Shown here: positions 23,134 to 33,207 of the stretch, one piece after another
Numbering within the stretch: position 1 is the first letter of the stretch
Layout of the letters: the number at the start of each line of letters is the position of its first letter
The notes under the pieces: generated by a model
Told to the model about the DNA's origin: nothing
What the model saw: only the letters and a program-made list of their open reading frames with translations
The model's database searches: none
Assembly (NCBI RefSeq): GCF_964266745.1
Contig: NZ_CAXWGX010000029.1
Coordinates: 124,001 to 188,000, forward strand
Origin: Propionicimonas sp020161015
GTDB taxonomy: Bacteria; Actinomycetota; Actinomycetes; Propionibacteriales; Propionibacteriaceae
Length of the DNA: 64,000 bases
Reading direction: 5' to 3'
Program-made: the position numbers and the translations under genes

Positions 23134-25014
23134 CTAGGTGGAGGTGGAGTCAAGCGCGTCCGGTGGTGGCTCGAAACCGAGTGCTTCAGCGGCAGGCCAA
23201 ACGGCGGAAGCGATCCTGGCGAGCTCGGTTCCGCGCTGATTGATCGAGGACTCGTCCCAGTCTGGCACTGAAGCAATCGCCACATTGAGCAGGACGGAGC
23301 TCTGCTTCGCGAACTCCGGCTGCTTCTCCGCCCAGCCGAGATTCGACACCGACCCGTTGAAGTGCTGTGTTACCAAGGTCAGGTTGCCGATTCGATTCTT
23401 GGCTTGGTTGCGCACCTCAATTGCCTTTAGTCGGTCTAGCTCGGTAAGGGAGTCGTCCAGTGGCCAGTGAGCTTCCCAGCTCCCGGGGAGCACGTGCTCG
23501 ATCTGCAGACGGCTGTAGTCAACGCTGGCCGGCGCCTGCTTCAGGTCATCTGAGCGAAGCCTGCTGTCAATGGCGCCGAGCACTAAGCGCTGACGCTGTT
23601 GGTTCTGAGCGTAGAAGTTGTTTTCGAGCATTGCGGTTCGCAGCTGATCGTCGTTGGGCCAGCCAGCGCGCTGCAGTGCCGCGACGATGGCGTGTCGTAC
23701 GTCGCAAGGTTGAGCGGACCTTGCGTCCGACATGACCTTGACGAAGATCTGGCCGTAGTTGCGAGTCCCCCAGCCAGCGCCCGCGATCATTCGGCGAACG
23801 GTGAAGGACTCAACCGCCTGGACCGCTCGTCTGTGGTCGTCTCTGCTCAGCATCTCCTCTGGCAACGTGCGCAGCCAGGTCAGCAGTGGGACTGCGGTGA
23901 GATTGCCGAGCCTGATCAGATTGTCGTAAGCGCGGCGCAGCACCTCATCGTCTACTACTCGCTCGCCGTACACCTCCTGATACGCGTGCGCGAAGGCCTT
24001 CAGGCCCGAAAGCAGCTCCTCCGTCTGGGGCTTCTCACGGTCGAGGTAGGCGCGGACTTCCCCGTAGAGGTTGCCAACTGAAACCTCTGTTGCAGTTGTT
24101 GCTGTCAGCCAGACCGACAGAAGGACGTCACGCTGGCCGCGTGCCGCGTGGCCAGTGCCGACCTTCTTCTTCCACCAGTCATCGTCGAAGCCGGCCCAAT
24201 ACTTGTCGTACATGGCATCCAGATGCTGCGCCTTATCGAACTCGGCTCGCAGAAAGATCAGGTTCTTGACCAGGTCCGACGCTGAGAGAGGGGTCTGGCG
24301 ACCGTTCAGCACCTCGAAGATCACCTGAGCATCATCATTGTGGTCGAGATCGATCACAACGATCTTGAAGAGAGTGTCCACGGCGTCGACCAATGCCCGC
24401 AGGCGCTCCGCTCGCTCACTTCCGTTGACCTCACTCAAGGACTCTCGCGCAGCCTTTGCGAAATAGCGGCGAGCCTGCAGGTAGAGGTGATCGCTTCTGC
24501 CGTGGGCGGGCACCTGGTCGGCCATGACGACCGGCCAAAGCAGTCGGTCGTCCCTCCTTGGCCAAAGTTTGTAGACGTCCTCTGGTGCCGCGCCGCTGTC
24601 TTCATCGTTGCCAATCATCTTTGCGAGCGACTTGGCCTTGCCTCTTAAGTCATCAGCCCCGTCTACTTCCTGCACCACGTCCAAGAGGCCCCGCAAGAGA
24701 AGCTGGACGGTGGTGAGCCGCTGTTGCCCGTCGACCACGGACCTCAAGGCCACACCCCCGGCAGGGAACGGCAGGGAGTCACAGACAATCGCACCGAGGA
24801 AGTGCGGCGAAACGGTCGCTTCGTCAGGCTGGGATCCAGTCATCAGTGCGAACTGCCGCCTTTGGTAGAGCCTGTCGGCAGTAGCAACCAGGTCCTCGAA
24901 GAGGAGCCTCCACTGGCCGTCTTCGGTCCATTCATAGCTGCGCTGGAATGTCGGCACGATGTACCTACGTTCCGGCTTGAGGATCTCGCCGAGCGCCCAG
25001 GTCTTGGCTTCCAC
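23134..25014 (-). CDS. DUF262/DUF1524 (GmrSD-type) nuclease
   Basis: 626 residues. The DUF262 (ParB/sulfiredoxin-like) domain occupies roughly 10-250, with PTFQRSYEW (21-29) and the nucleotide-binding DGQQR (95-99). The C-terminal DUF1524 HNH region has QIEHVLPGSW (His507) and NRIGNLTLV (540-548). This is the fused GmrS-GmrD arrangement of type IV restriction enzymes, which cut modified phage DNA, and of related nucleases such as BrxU. The GTG start at 25014 lacks a strong ribosome site. GC content is lower than in the transfer genes. Whether it targets modified DNA here is not known. Confidence 0.85.
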   Translation of the reverse strand: MEAKTWALGEILKPERRYIVPTFQRSYEWTEDGQWRLLFEDLVATADRLYQRRQFALMTGSQPDEATVSPHFLGAIVCDSLPFPAGGVALRSVVDGQQRLTTVQLLLRGLLDVVQEVDGADDLRGKAKSLAKMIGNDEDSGAAPEDVYKLWPRRDDRLLWPVVMADQVPAHGRSDHLYLQARRYFAKAARESLSEVNGSERAERLRALVDAVDTLFKIVVIDLDHNDDAQVIFEVLNGRQTPLSASDLVKNLIFLRAEFDKAQHLDAMYDKYWAGFDDDWWKKKVGTGHAARGQRDVLLSVWLTATTATEVSVGNLYGEVRAYLDREKPQTEELLSGLKAFAHAYQEVYGERVVDDEVLRRAYDNLIRLGNLTAVPLLTWLRTLPEEMLSRDDHRRAVQAVESFTVRRMIAGAGWGTRNYGQIFVKVMSDARSAQPCDVRHAIVAALQRAGWPNDDQLRTAMLENNFYAQNQQRQRLVLGAIDSRLRSDDLKQAPASVDYSRLQIEHVLPGSWEAHWPLDDSLTELDRLKAIEVRNQAKNRIGNLTLVTQHFNGSVSNLGWAEKQPEFAKQSSVLLNVAIASVPDWDESSINQRGTELARIASAVWPAAEALGFEPPPDALDSTST

Positions 25015-25250
25015 GCCATCCCACCTCTCACGCCTTGGGTCTCATCTCGCTCAGCTCGGGCGGCCGAGCCAGGTGTCGTCACGATCCTCGTGGCTTGAGG
25101 ACGTCTGGCCGGAGACTATCGCCGCCCGCTCCCCACGGATGCTATGGCGCACCGGCCGCCCCACACCGGCTGACCACCCCAAGACGGCAAGTCCCGGCCG
25201 GCTTTCGATGACGTCCGAGACAAAGCCGACCAACCATTGCGGCGACTAGG

Positions 25251-26336
25251 TGTACTCGGCCATCAGGTTGGTGACAGTCGGTTGATCGGGGGGTGGCCTC
25301 CGAGTGCGGTGTGTCGGCGTTCAGTGTTGTAGTAGTTGAGCCATGGGGCAAGGGCGTCTGCGCGGTCGGTGTTGGTGGTGAAGGGCTGGGCGTAGGCCCA
25401 TTCGGCTTGCAGGGTGCGGTTGAACCTTTCGACTTTGCCGTTCTGCCATGGGCTGTGGGGCCGGATGAACTTGTGGGTGATGCCGCGCTCGGCCAACAGG
25501 TTCCGGACGTCGTTGGATCGCCGGTAGGAGTAGTGGTTGTCGGAGATGAGCCGCTCCACGGTGATCCCGACGCTGGCGAAGTGGTCCAGGGCACGGGTCA
25601 GGAAGTTGGCGGTGGTGGCGCCCTTCTCGTCGGGCAGGACCTCGGAGTAGGCGTAGCGGGAGTGGTCATCGACGAGGGAGTGGATGTAGTCGTAGCCGGT
25701 CTTGGCGTTCTTGTGGGCGGCAGTGTCGCCGGCTTGGCGGCCGTGGAGTTTCCAGCCGCCCCCGGCGGGGATGCGGCCCAGCTTCTTCACATCGGTATGG
25801 ACCAGCGAGCCGGGGTGGTCGTGCTCGTAGCGCACCCCGGTGGTCTTGGATGCCCGGATGAGGATCCCGGTGATCGGGTCCAGTTCGTGCAGGTAGGGCA
25901 GCTGGTGACGCCGCAGCACCCGAGACACCGTCCGGGCTGGGATGCCGAGCTCGGGCCCTAACCAGTCCTGGCCCCGGCGTTCCTGGCTGCGAACAGTGAT
26001 GATCCGGGCCTCGACCTCGACGCTGGTGCGACGCGGGCTGTGGTGTGGCCGGGAGGATCGGTCCATCAGGCCGGCCTCACCCGCGGCTTTCCACCGGTTG
26101 ATCCAGCGGTGCGCGCACTGACGCGACACCCCTTGCGCCTTGGCCGCATGCGCCACCGGCCAGCCCTGCTCGATCACGCGCTGCACCAACAGCCGCCTGC
26201 CGAACACCGTCAGATGAGCCCTACATTGGGACACGGGAGAACCTCCTTGGGATGTGGACCTTCGCAAGTCACACCCCAGTGGGGGTTCTCCTCTTTCGTC
26301 AACCAGCCGGTGTCACCCACGTCCTGGCCGAGTACA
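25251..26336 (-). mobile_element. IS481-family insertion sequence, intact, with 6-bp target duplication
   Basis: The element is 1086 bp. Both ends start TGTACTCGGCCA reading inward, and the similarity continues imperfectly for about 30 bp (GTGACA and GGTTGA blocks). The target sequence ACTAGG is duplicated on each side (25245-25250 and 26337-26342). One full-length transposase fills it. It has landed between the GmrSD-type gene and the DISARM-like operon, in what was the upstream region of the latter. The clean target duplication suggests recent transposition. Confidence 0.88.
25263..26234 (-). CDS. IS481-family transposase
   Basis: About 323 residues. An N-terminal helix-turn-helix (AHAAKAQGVSRQCAHRWINRW) is followed by a DDE integrase core: the first Asp in VHTDVKKLG, the second in LISDNHYSYR, and the Glu in WQNGKVERFNRTLQ. 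LNYYNTERRHTALGGHPPINRL closes the protein, as is standard for IS481. GTG 26234 is preceded by AGGAGG. The gene is intact, so the insertion sequence should still be mobile. Confidence 0.93.
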   Translation of the reverse strand: MSQCRAHLTVFGRRLLVQRVIEQGWPVAHAAKAQGVSRQCAHRWINRWKAAGEAGLMDRSSRPHHSPRRTSVEVEARIITVRSQERRGQDWLGPELGIPARTVSRVLRRHQLPYLHELDPITGILIRASKTTGVRYEHDHPGSLVHTDVKKLGRIPAGGGWKLHGRQAGDTAAHKNAKTGYDYIHSLVDDHSRYAYSEVLPDEKGATTANFLTRALDHFASVGITVERLISDNHYSYRRSNDVRNLLAERGITHKFIRPHSPWQNGKVERFNRTLQAEWAYAQPFTTNTDRADALAPWLNYYNTERRHTALGGHPPINRLSPT

Positions 26337-26437
26337 ACTAGGTCGCCCTCGACAGGGTTCGGTTCGGGTGTCACGACGGCTCTCGCGCCCTTGCTTCATT
26401 AGTGTTAGGAGCACCCCAAACCCGACGGAGGACCAGC

Positions 26438-29278
26438 GTGGCACGAGCAGCCGACGTCGCAGAGGACCTGCTCGTACCTGGCAAGGTCGTGCGTCTCAGG
26501 GAACGCTTGTGGCGCGTCGACTACCGCGACGGGCACGTGTTCAGCGCCACCGCACTCGACGGCCGAGACAACACCCCAGTGAGGTTCCACTCTCGGCTGG
26601 AGGATGTGCAGCCGGGTGCGTTGCCGTTCCCCGACGCGGGCACGGTCGGGGACGCGTCCGAACAGCGGCTGCTACTCGACGCCTACAGGTTCTCCCTACT
26701 GCACGGAACTGCACCCATCCTGGGTCTTCAACGCTCTCGGGCGATTCCCACGGACTTCCAGATCGTGCCACTGCTGATGGCCTTGAACACCGAACGGGTA
26801 CGGCTGCTCGTCGCCGACGACGTGGGCACGGGCAAGACCGTGGAGGCAGGGCTCATCCTGTCCGAACTGCTTGCCCGCGGCCGGGCCCGACGCGTCCTGT
26901 TGTGCGTGCCCGCGAACCTGCGCGAGCAGTGGCGGGACACGCTCGACACCATGTTCCACATCGATGCGACTGTGGTCGCCGGCCACCTACTACCCGCTCT
27001 TGAACGGAAGCTCCTGCCGGGCCAGAGCGTGTGGGCTGCCCACGACGTGGTGATCGCCAGCATCGACTACCTGAAGACACGAACCGAGGAGGTTCTCGCA
27101 CACCAGTGGGACGCGCTGGTGGTCGACGAGGCCCACTTGGCGGCGGCACCGCACGCGTTCGCGGGCCGGTCCTCCTCGGACATGGAACGGCACGCGTTCG
27201 TACGCACGGCCGCCGACCGCTGCCGGCACCTGCTGTTGCTGACCGCAACGCCGCACAACGGGTACAGCGACTCCTACCAATCCCTGTTCGAGATGCTCGA
27301 CCCGACTCTTGTCACCGACACCGCGCTCGGACGCAGGCTCGACCGGACCCGCGCGCGCGAGTCCCACGTCGTCCAACGACGCCGCGCCGACATCGAGGCC
27401 TGGTACGGGCAGCGCGGCACGAAGTCGCCGTTCCCGGCCAGGAACTCCGACGAGGTGATCGTCTCCCTGAGACGGAGCGCCGACCTGCGGGCGCTGATCG
27501 ACGAGCTGACCGGCTACACCGGCGAGCTGTACGGCGCGTCCACGACCACCATCGGCAAGTGGGTCGCCGCGCACCTGCACAAGCGGCTGCTGTCCAGCCC
27601 GGCCGCGTTCCGCGTCAGCATCGACAACCGGCTGAACGCCATCCGTCGCCAGGCCGCGCTCGATCTCGGCGACCAGGCCACCCGCGCCGCCGCCGACGCC
27701 ACCACCGACCAAGTGTTCACCGAAGACGACGAACTGGACGCGGTGCACCTGACCGCCCGCGTCGACCTGCCTCAGGACGCCGAACTCGCCCGCCTGAACA
27801 CGATCAAGGATCTCGCCGCAAAGGTCACCGCGGCGAAGGACCCGAAGCTCGCCGAGCTGCTGCGCCTGCTGCCCGAACGCATGAACGCCCACCCGAGAGC
27901 CCGCCGCGTTCTCGTGTTCACCAAGTTCAAGGACACCCTCGACTACCTGGAGAAGAACCTCACCCGGGCCGTTGGTAAGTCGAAGGGGCTGCCCGACGGT
28001 ACTCGCGTCTTCACCATCTATGGCGACATGAACCTCGCCCAACGCAACGCCACGTTCGCCGAGTTCGAGGCCACCGAGCAGGCGGTCCTCGTCGCTACCG
28101 ACTGCATCAGCGAGGGTGTGAACCTGCAGCGGGCATGCGCCGAGCTCATCCACTACGAACTGCCGTGGAACCCGAACCGGATCGAGCAACGCAACGGACG
28201 CATCGACAGGTTCCAGCAGCGCGAACCGTTCGTCGGCATCCGCACCCTCGTCCTTGACGACGCCCTCGACGCGAGCCTGCTCTACCTCATCGTGCAGAAG
28301 TCCGAGCAGATCCGCGCCGACTACGGGTTCGTGCCCCCGTTCCTCGCCAACAGCGACATCCTGCTGTACCTGTCCGACCCGGGCACCGCGTTCCGGGCGA
28401 AGCTCCGCGCCGCCGGACACCTCCAACCCACCCTGTTCGACGAGACGGTCCTGTTGGAGTCTGACCCCGAGCTGGCCCGGCTCACCGACGAGAGCGTCGC
28501 GGGCACCGACGTGCTCGAACGCGTCAAGGAGGAGTCCTTCTACGGCCAGACCGGCATCTCCCTCACCGCGATTGAGGACGCCTTGAACGAGTCTCGCCGG
28601 GTCACTGGCACCACGGACCAGGTCGAGAAGTTCACGCTCGCTGCGCTCCGCCATCGGCACGCGACCGTCACCACGGACGGCCACGTGCACACCGTCGAGT
28701 CCGCGCCCTCGACCGTGGACGACGTGGCTCCGGCCGGGCACAGGTTCACATTCGACACCGGACTCGGCGTGGACGACCCGACCCTCGACGTGGTCGACCT
28801 CGCCCACCCGCTCCTGCGCCGGCTCATCGACCTCACCCTGGACGAGGCCCGCCTGCCCGAGTGCCGGGGCCGGGTCGCCGCCCACAACGCCGTCCTCGAC
28901 ACCGGACGCGCGGCCGTCCTGCACGTACTGTTTCGCTACGTCGCCAATGCCGACCCGCCCGTCCTACTCGAAGAGCTCGTCCCTCTCGCGCAACGCACCA
29001 GCGACCCCGGACAGACGTTGGACGCCGCGACAGTGCTGTCCGCCGCCCCCGGGCGGGGCGCGCCGTACGTCGGCGACGTGCGCGACGACGCCGCCGACAC
29101 CCTCTCCGACCCCGGCCTGGACGCGCGCCTCACCCAGGTCGCTGGCGAACGGGCCAGCATGCTCGCGGAACGCCACGGCCGTCTGACCGCGGCGTGGGCG
29201 GACGGCCTTGCCGACGTACAACCCACCTCCCACGACCTGGTTGCGATCACCCTCGTCTACCCGGAGGTGACCCGATGA
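26438..29278 (+). CDS. SNF2-type helicase (DrmD-like), gene 1 of DISARM-like operon
   Basis: About 946 residues. SNF2 motifs run in order: DDVGTGKT (127-134), DEAH (230-233), TATPHNG (269-275), then in the second RecA domain FTKFKDTL, SEGVNLQRA and NRIEQRNGRIDR. The C-terminal 300 residues are unassigned. A helicase of this type opens the class 1 DISARM operon (drmD) and also occurs in other restriction-type systems. GTG 26438 follows GGAGG. The stop overlaps the methyltransferase ATG (ATGA), so they are translated together. It probably translocates on DNA to help tell self from phage DNA; this is inference. Confidence 0.87.
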   Translation: MARAADVAEDLLVPGKVVRLRERLWRVDYRDGHVFSATALDGRDNTPVRFHSRLEDVQPGALPFPDAGTVGDASEQRLLLDAYRFSLLHGTAPILGLQRSRAIPTDFQIVPLLMALNTERVRLLVADDVGTGKTVEAGLILSELLARGRARRVLLCVPANLREQWRDTLDTMFHIDATVVAGHLLPALERKLLPGQSVWAAHDVVIASIDYLKTRTEEVLAHQWDALVVDEAHLAAAPHAFAGRSSSDMERHAFVRTAADRCRHLLLLTATPHNGYSDSYQSLFEMLDPTLVTDTALGRRLDRTRARESHVVQRRRADIEAWYGQRGTKSPFPARNSDEVIVSLRRSADLRALIDELTGYTGELYGASTTTIGKWVAAHLHKRLLSSPAAFRVSIDNRLNAIRRQAALDLGDQATRAAADATTDQVFTEDDELDAVHLTARVDLPQDAELARLNTIKDLAAKVTAAKDPKLAELLRLLPERMNAHPRARRVLVFTKFKDTLDYLEKNLTRAVGKSKGLPDGTRVFTIYGDMNLAQRNATFAEFEATEQAVLVATDCISEGVNLQRACAELIHYELPWNPNRIEQRNGRIDRFQQREPFVGIRTLVLDDALDASLLYLIVQKSEQIRADYGFVPPFLANSDILLYLSDPGTAFRAKLRAAGHLQPTLFDETVLLESDPELARLTDESVAGTDVLERVKEESFYGQTGISLTAIEDALNESRRVTGTTDQVEKFTLAALRHRHATVTTDGHVHTVESAPSTVDDVAPAGHRFTFDTGLGVDDPTLDVVDLAHPLLRRLIDLTLDEARLPECRGRVAAHNAVLDTGRAAVLHVLFRYVANADPPVLLEELVPLAQRTSDPGQTLDAATVLSAAPGRGAPYVGDVRDDAADTLSDPGLDARLTQVAGERASMLAERHGRLTAAWADGLADVQPTSHDLVAITLVYPEVTR

Positions 29279-32200
29279 GCGACGTGAGCCTCATCCACAC
29301 CAGCGGCGGTCTCGTCGGAGACGTGATCACCGACAGCCTCCGCCAGGCCACCGTCGACGGGGACGCCAAGTTCCTCGCCGACCCGTCCACGTTCACCGGC
29401 AGAGACGGGACGACCCCCACCCGCTCGCAGCTCTTCGCCGACCAGGAGGCCGCGTTCCGGGCGTGCGTCGCCCTCTGGTCCGCGTACTCCGCCGAGCTCG
29501 ACGGCGACATGGACGTATCCCGCGTCCGCGAGAAGCTCGTGCTACCCATGCTCGACCTGTTCGGCTTCACCCCCGCCTACCAACGGGCGAAACTGCCCGC
29601 CGGAGACCGGACATGGACCGTGTCCCACCTTGGCTGGGACGGCCCGGACACACCCCCCATCAGCGTGGTCGCCGTCACCGACCTCGACGCGCGCGCCAAC
29701 CGAGCCCGTTCCGCTCACGAGGAACTGCAGGGCTACCTGAACGCCGCTACGGCGCGTTGGGGGCTCCTCACCAACGGGCGCGTCCTGCGGCTGCTCCGCG
29801 ACTACCACCACACACGCACCCGCGGGTACGTCGAGTTCGACCTGGCCGCCATGTTCGAGGCCGGCTCCTACCCCGACTTCCTCGCCCTCTGGCGGCTCTG
29901 CCATGCATCCCGGTTCCTCCCTCAGACATCCGCCGACACGTCACCGGATGAACCCGACTCCGACGTTGGGGTCGAAGGTGAAGACACCGACGGCGACGAC
30001 GACATGGCGGCCTCGGCTGACGCGCCCGAAGGGCAGGACAGCACGCTGCTGGAACGGCTCTACGCGAAGGCGCTCACCGCCGGGGTCGCCGCCGGCAAAC
30101 GGCTCCAACCGCAGGTGCGGCAAGCCATCAGCCTCCTCGCGAACGGCCTGATCGAAGGGACGCCGGGCCTGCGGGATCAGGTGACCTCGAACCCCGACAT
30201 GGGCCGCGACCTTTACCGGGAACTACTCACCGTGCTCTACCGGGTCCTGTTCCTCTTGTTCGCCGAACAACGCGGCATGCTCAACGGCGCCGACCCGCTG
30301 TATGACGAGACGTACAGCCTCACCCGGCTCCGCGCCACCTCCACGACCGGTCGGGCCGAACCGCGCCGCATGGACCTGTGGGAAGGGCTGAAGACCACGT
30401 TCCGGGCCTTCTCAGACGAGGATGACGCCGCAGCACTCGGCGTCTACCCGTACAACGGGTTCCTGTTTGACCTGACCCGCACCCCGCTCACCACCGGCGG
30501 CCGGATCGCGAACACCTACCTGACCCGCGCGATCCAATCGCTCACCACCGTCACCGTGGGCGGCACCAGCATGCACGTCGACTACCGCAACCTCGGCGTC
30601 GAAGAACTCGGTGCCGTGTACGAGTCCCTGCTCGACTACACCCTCGCGGTGGCCGGCACCGCCACCCTCGACGACGACAACAAGAAGGTCGCACCGGGCC
30701 AGGCGTACCTCGCCCGGATCAGCATCGAACGAGCCGACCTCGCCTCGTTCTACACGCCCACAGACCTCGTGGACCTCCTGCTCACCCGATCCCTCGACCC
30801 GCTCATCGAACAACGTCTCGCGGACGCCGGCGACGACCGCCAGGCGCAGGTGGACGCGATTCTCGACCTGAAGGTCATCGACCCGGCCTGCGGGTCCGCC
30901 GCCATCCTCGTCGGCGCGCTTGATCGGCTCGCGTACGCAGTCGCGAAAGCCCGCAGTAACCCCCACGAGCCACTCCCCCAAGACCTTGCACACGCCCGCC
31001 GCGAAGTGCTCCAGTCGTGCATCTACGGCGCGGAGAAGGACCCGTTCGCGGCCGAGCTCGCCAAGGTCGCACTGTGGATCCACTGCGTCGTCCCCGACCA
31101 GCCGCTCACGTTCCTCGACCACCACATCGTCTGTGGCGACAGCCTCGTCGGCTGGCCCCTCCTGAACGTGCCCACCCGCATCGAGAACGCCGCCTTCCAA
31201 GTCACCGGGGTGAAAGGCCCGTTCGCCAGCCGCCTCACACGGGCACTGAACGACAACAAAGGGTTCACCGCCGGCTACGGGGACCTGTTCCAAAACGACA
31301 CGGTCGAGTTCACCCTCACCCTGCCCGAGGCGCTCCATGGCCCCGAGCACACCCCCGCGCACGTCCGCGCCAAGTCGCAGGCATTCCGCGACTGGCAGGC
31401 CAGCCCCAAGTACGCCACCTGGAAGCAAACCGCCGACATCTGGACCGCCGCCCACTTCTGGACCGACGGGGACACGCACGCCATCCCGACCAGTCGCGCC
31501 TACTCCGCTGCCCTCGACGGCCACCCGGACCCCGACACCGCCGCCGTAGCGGCGAGCATCCTCGCCGATATCAACCCCATCCACTGGCCCCTCGCCTTCC
31601 CCGAGATCCACGCCCGAGGCGGCTTCGACCTCGTGATCGGCAATCCACCGTGGGAGCAGTACAAGGGCGAGGAACAACCGTTCTTCCGGCAGCACTTGCC
31701 ACGCATCGCCGCCATGACCAGCGAGACCCGCAAGAAAGCGATCGCGGACCTCGAACACACCGACCCCGCCATGTACGCCCGCTGGAAGACCTATCAGGCC
31801 GGTCAAGGCCGACTGGCCCACTTCGCCAAGTCAAGCGGCCGATACACACGCACACCCAACGAGGCGAACACGTACGTCCTCTTCACCGAGTTCGCCGCCG
31901 ACTCCGCCTCGAACGTCGGCCTCATCGTGAAGTCGGGTATCGCCACGGACGCGGCCCAGTCCGCCGTGTGGAAACGGCTCGTGGCCGACGGTCGGGTCCG
32001 ACAGGTCCTCGACATGGTCAACCAGGCGCCGTCTGGCAAGCGCGTGTTCCCTGCAGTGGCCGCGGTTGAACGTTTCAGCATTTTGCACCTGGGCCCCGCG
32101 ACCAGCGAACCGCCGGAAGCTTCCATGCTGAACTTCGGCGTGGATGCGGCAACCACGAACCCCACCCGACCTTGGCCACGCATCGAACTCCGCACCTTCG

Positions 32201-33207
32201 CCCCCCGCACGGAGACGCTCCCCTCGACCGGAGACGCCGACGAGATCCGCCTTGCCCTCGACCTGCAGGATCGCTTTGCCACGCTCGACTTCTCCGAGCG
32301 CGACGGCGAGAACCTGTGGAACCTCAATTACGTCGGGCTGTTCCACTCGTCGGCGTCCAAGGCGAAGGGATGGCTTCAGCGCGGTCCCGCGCTCGAGGCC
32401 GCTGGGTTCAGGCTCGACAGGGACAAGCACTACCGCCACCGGGACGGGCGCGAAGCCCTCCCCGTGTACGAAGGCCAGATGGCGAATCGATGGGACCACC
32501 GGGCCCGCACCTTCGAGGGCTTCTCGGGGAAGGATCGTTACGGGCGGAAGCCTCACATCCCATGGGTCACCGAGGAGCAGCACGCCGATGCGTCGTTCGA
32601 GGTCGAACCGCGCTACTGGATGCACGCGCAGATCGCCCGCGAGCGGCTGGACGATGTCGTAGGACGCGGACGTGCGATGCTCGCGATGAGGGACATCGGG
32701 CGCATGTGGACCGACCGTCGGGTGGTGCGTGTGGCCGTCATGGAGCCGTTGCCCGCCACTCACACTCTCCCCGTCCTCGTCACGGACAGCGCCAAGGTCC
32801 TCGGAGCGGCCGCGCTGCTCAACTCAATGACCCTCGACTTTCTCGCCCGGATCCATATGCCAGGCGGCCACCTCACTCCTTGGGTGCTGTCCCAATGTGC
32901 CGCGCCGACGCCAGCGGACATCCCCTCCGAGGTGGAGGCCGTGTCGGCCGCTCTGAGCGTCACGACCGCCCCGCTCGGCGCGTTCCTCGGCCGACAGCCC
33001 ACCCGATGGGACGCTGGAGAACGAGAGCTCCTCGACGCCCGGTCGGATGCCCTCATCGCGCAGGCGTACAGGCTCACGCTGGCCGAGTACGAGGTGGTCC
33101 TGAACCACTTCAAGCTGCTTGAGAAGATCGAGACGCGCGAGGTCGGGGAGTACCGCAGCAGGCGGCTCCGGCTGGAGGCGTTCGAGGAGATCGGAGGGGG
33201 TCGCTGA
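29275..33207 (+). CDS. adenine-specific DNA methyltransferase (DrmMI/PglX/Eco57I-like), gene 2 of DISARM-like operon
   Basis: About 1310 residues. SAM-binding motif I is DPACGS (536-541) and catalytic motif IV is NPPW (790-793), so it methylates adenine at N6. An N-terminal region of about 220 residues, with RWGLLTNGRVLRLL, resembles the N-terminal domains of type I and type IIG enzymes, but no PD-(D/E)xK triad is evident. A helical stretch with YRVLFLLFAEQRGML recalls PglX and DrmMI. The C-terminal 400 residues should include target recognition. It would mark host DNA. It overlaps both neighbours by 4 and 1 nt. Confidence 0.87.
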   Translation: MSDVSLIHTSGGLVGDVITDSLRQATVDGDAKFLADPSTFTGRDGTTPTRSQLFADQEAAFRACVALWSAYSAELDGDMDVSRVREKLVLPMLDLFGFTPAYQRAKLPAGDRTWTVSHLGWDGPDTPPISVVAVTDLDARANRARSAHEELQGYLNAATARWGLLTNGRVLRLLRDYHHTRTRGYVEFDLAAMFEAGSYPDFLALWRLCHASRFLPQTSADTSPDEPDSDVGVEGEDTDGDDDMAASADAPEGQDSTLLERLYAKALTAGVAAGKRLQPQVRQAISLLANGLIEGTPGLRDQVTSNPDMGRDLYRELLTVLYRVLFLLFAEQRGMLNGADPLYDETYSLTRLRATSTTGRAEPRRMDLWEGLKTTFRAFSDEDDAAALGVYPYNGFLFDLTRTPLTTGGRIANTYLTRAIQSLTTVTVGGTSMHVDYRNLGVEELGAVYESLLDYTLAVAGTATLDDDNKKVAPGQAYLARISIERADLASFYTPTDLVDLLLTRSLDPLIEQRLADAGDDRQAQVDAILDLKVIDPACGSAAILVGALDRLAYAVAKARSNPHEPLPQDLAHARREVLQSCIYGAEKDPFAAELAKVALWIHCVVPDQPLTFLDHHIVCGDSLVGWPLLNVPTRIENAAFQVTGVKGPFASRLTRALNDNKGFTAGYGDLFQNDTVEFTLTLPEALHGPEHTPAHVRAKSQAFRDWQASPKYATWKQTADIWTAAHFWTDGDTHAIPTSRAYSAALDGHPDPDTAAVAASILADINPIHWPLAFPEIHARGGFDLVIGNPPWEQYKGEEQPFFRQHLPRIAAMTSETRKKAIADLEHTDPAMYARWKTYQAGQGRLAHFAKSSGRYTRTPNEANTYVLFTEFAADSASNVGLIVKSGIATDAAQSAVWKRLVADGRVRQVLDMVNQAPSGKRVFPAVAAVERFSILHLGPATSEPPEASMLNFGVDAATTNPTRPWPRIELRTFAPRTETLPSTGDADEIRLALDLQDRFATLDFSERDGENLWNLNYVGLFHSSASKAKGWLQRGPALEAAGFRLDRDKHYRHRDGREALPVYEGQMANRWDHRARTFEGFSGKDRYGRKPHIPWVTEEQHADASFEVEPRYWMHAQIARERLDDVVGRGRAMLAMRDIGRMWTDRRVVRVAVMEPLPATHTLPVLVTDSAKVLGAAALLNSMTLDFLARIHMPGGHLTPWVLSQCAAPTPADIPSEVEAVSAALSVTTAPLGAFLGRQPTRWDAGERELLDARSDALIAQAYRLTLAEYEVVLNHFKLLEKIETREVGEYRSRRLRLEAFEEIGGGR

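Noticed and set aside
26990..28924. A 644-codon leftward frame inside the SNF2 helicase
   Set aside because: Antisense of conserved helicase motifs; the Val/Gly/Asp-rich product has no recognisable domain.
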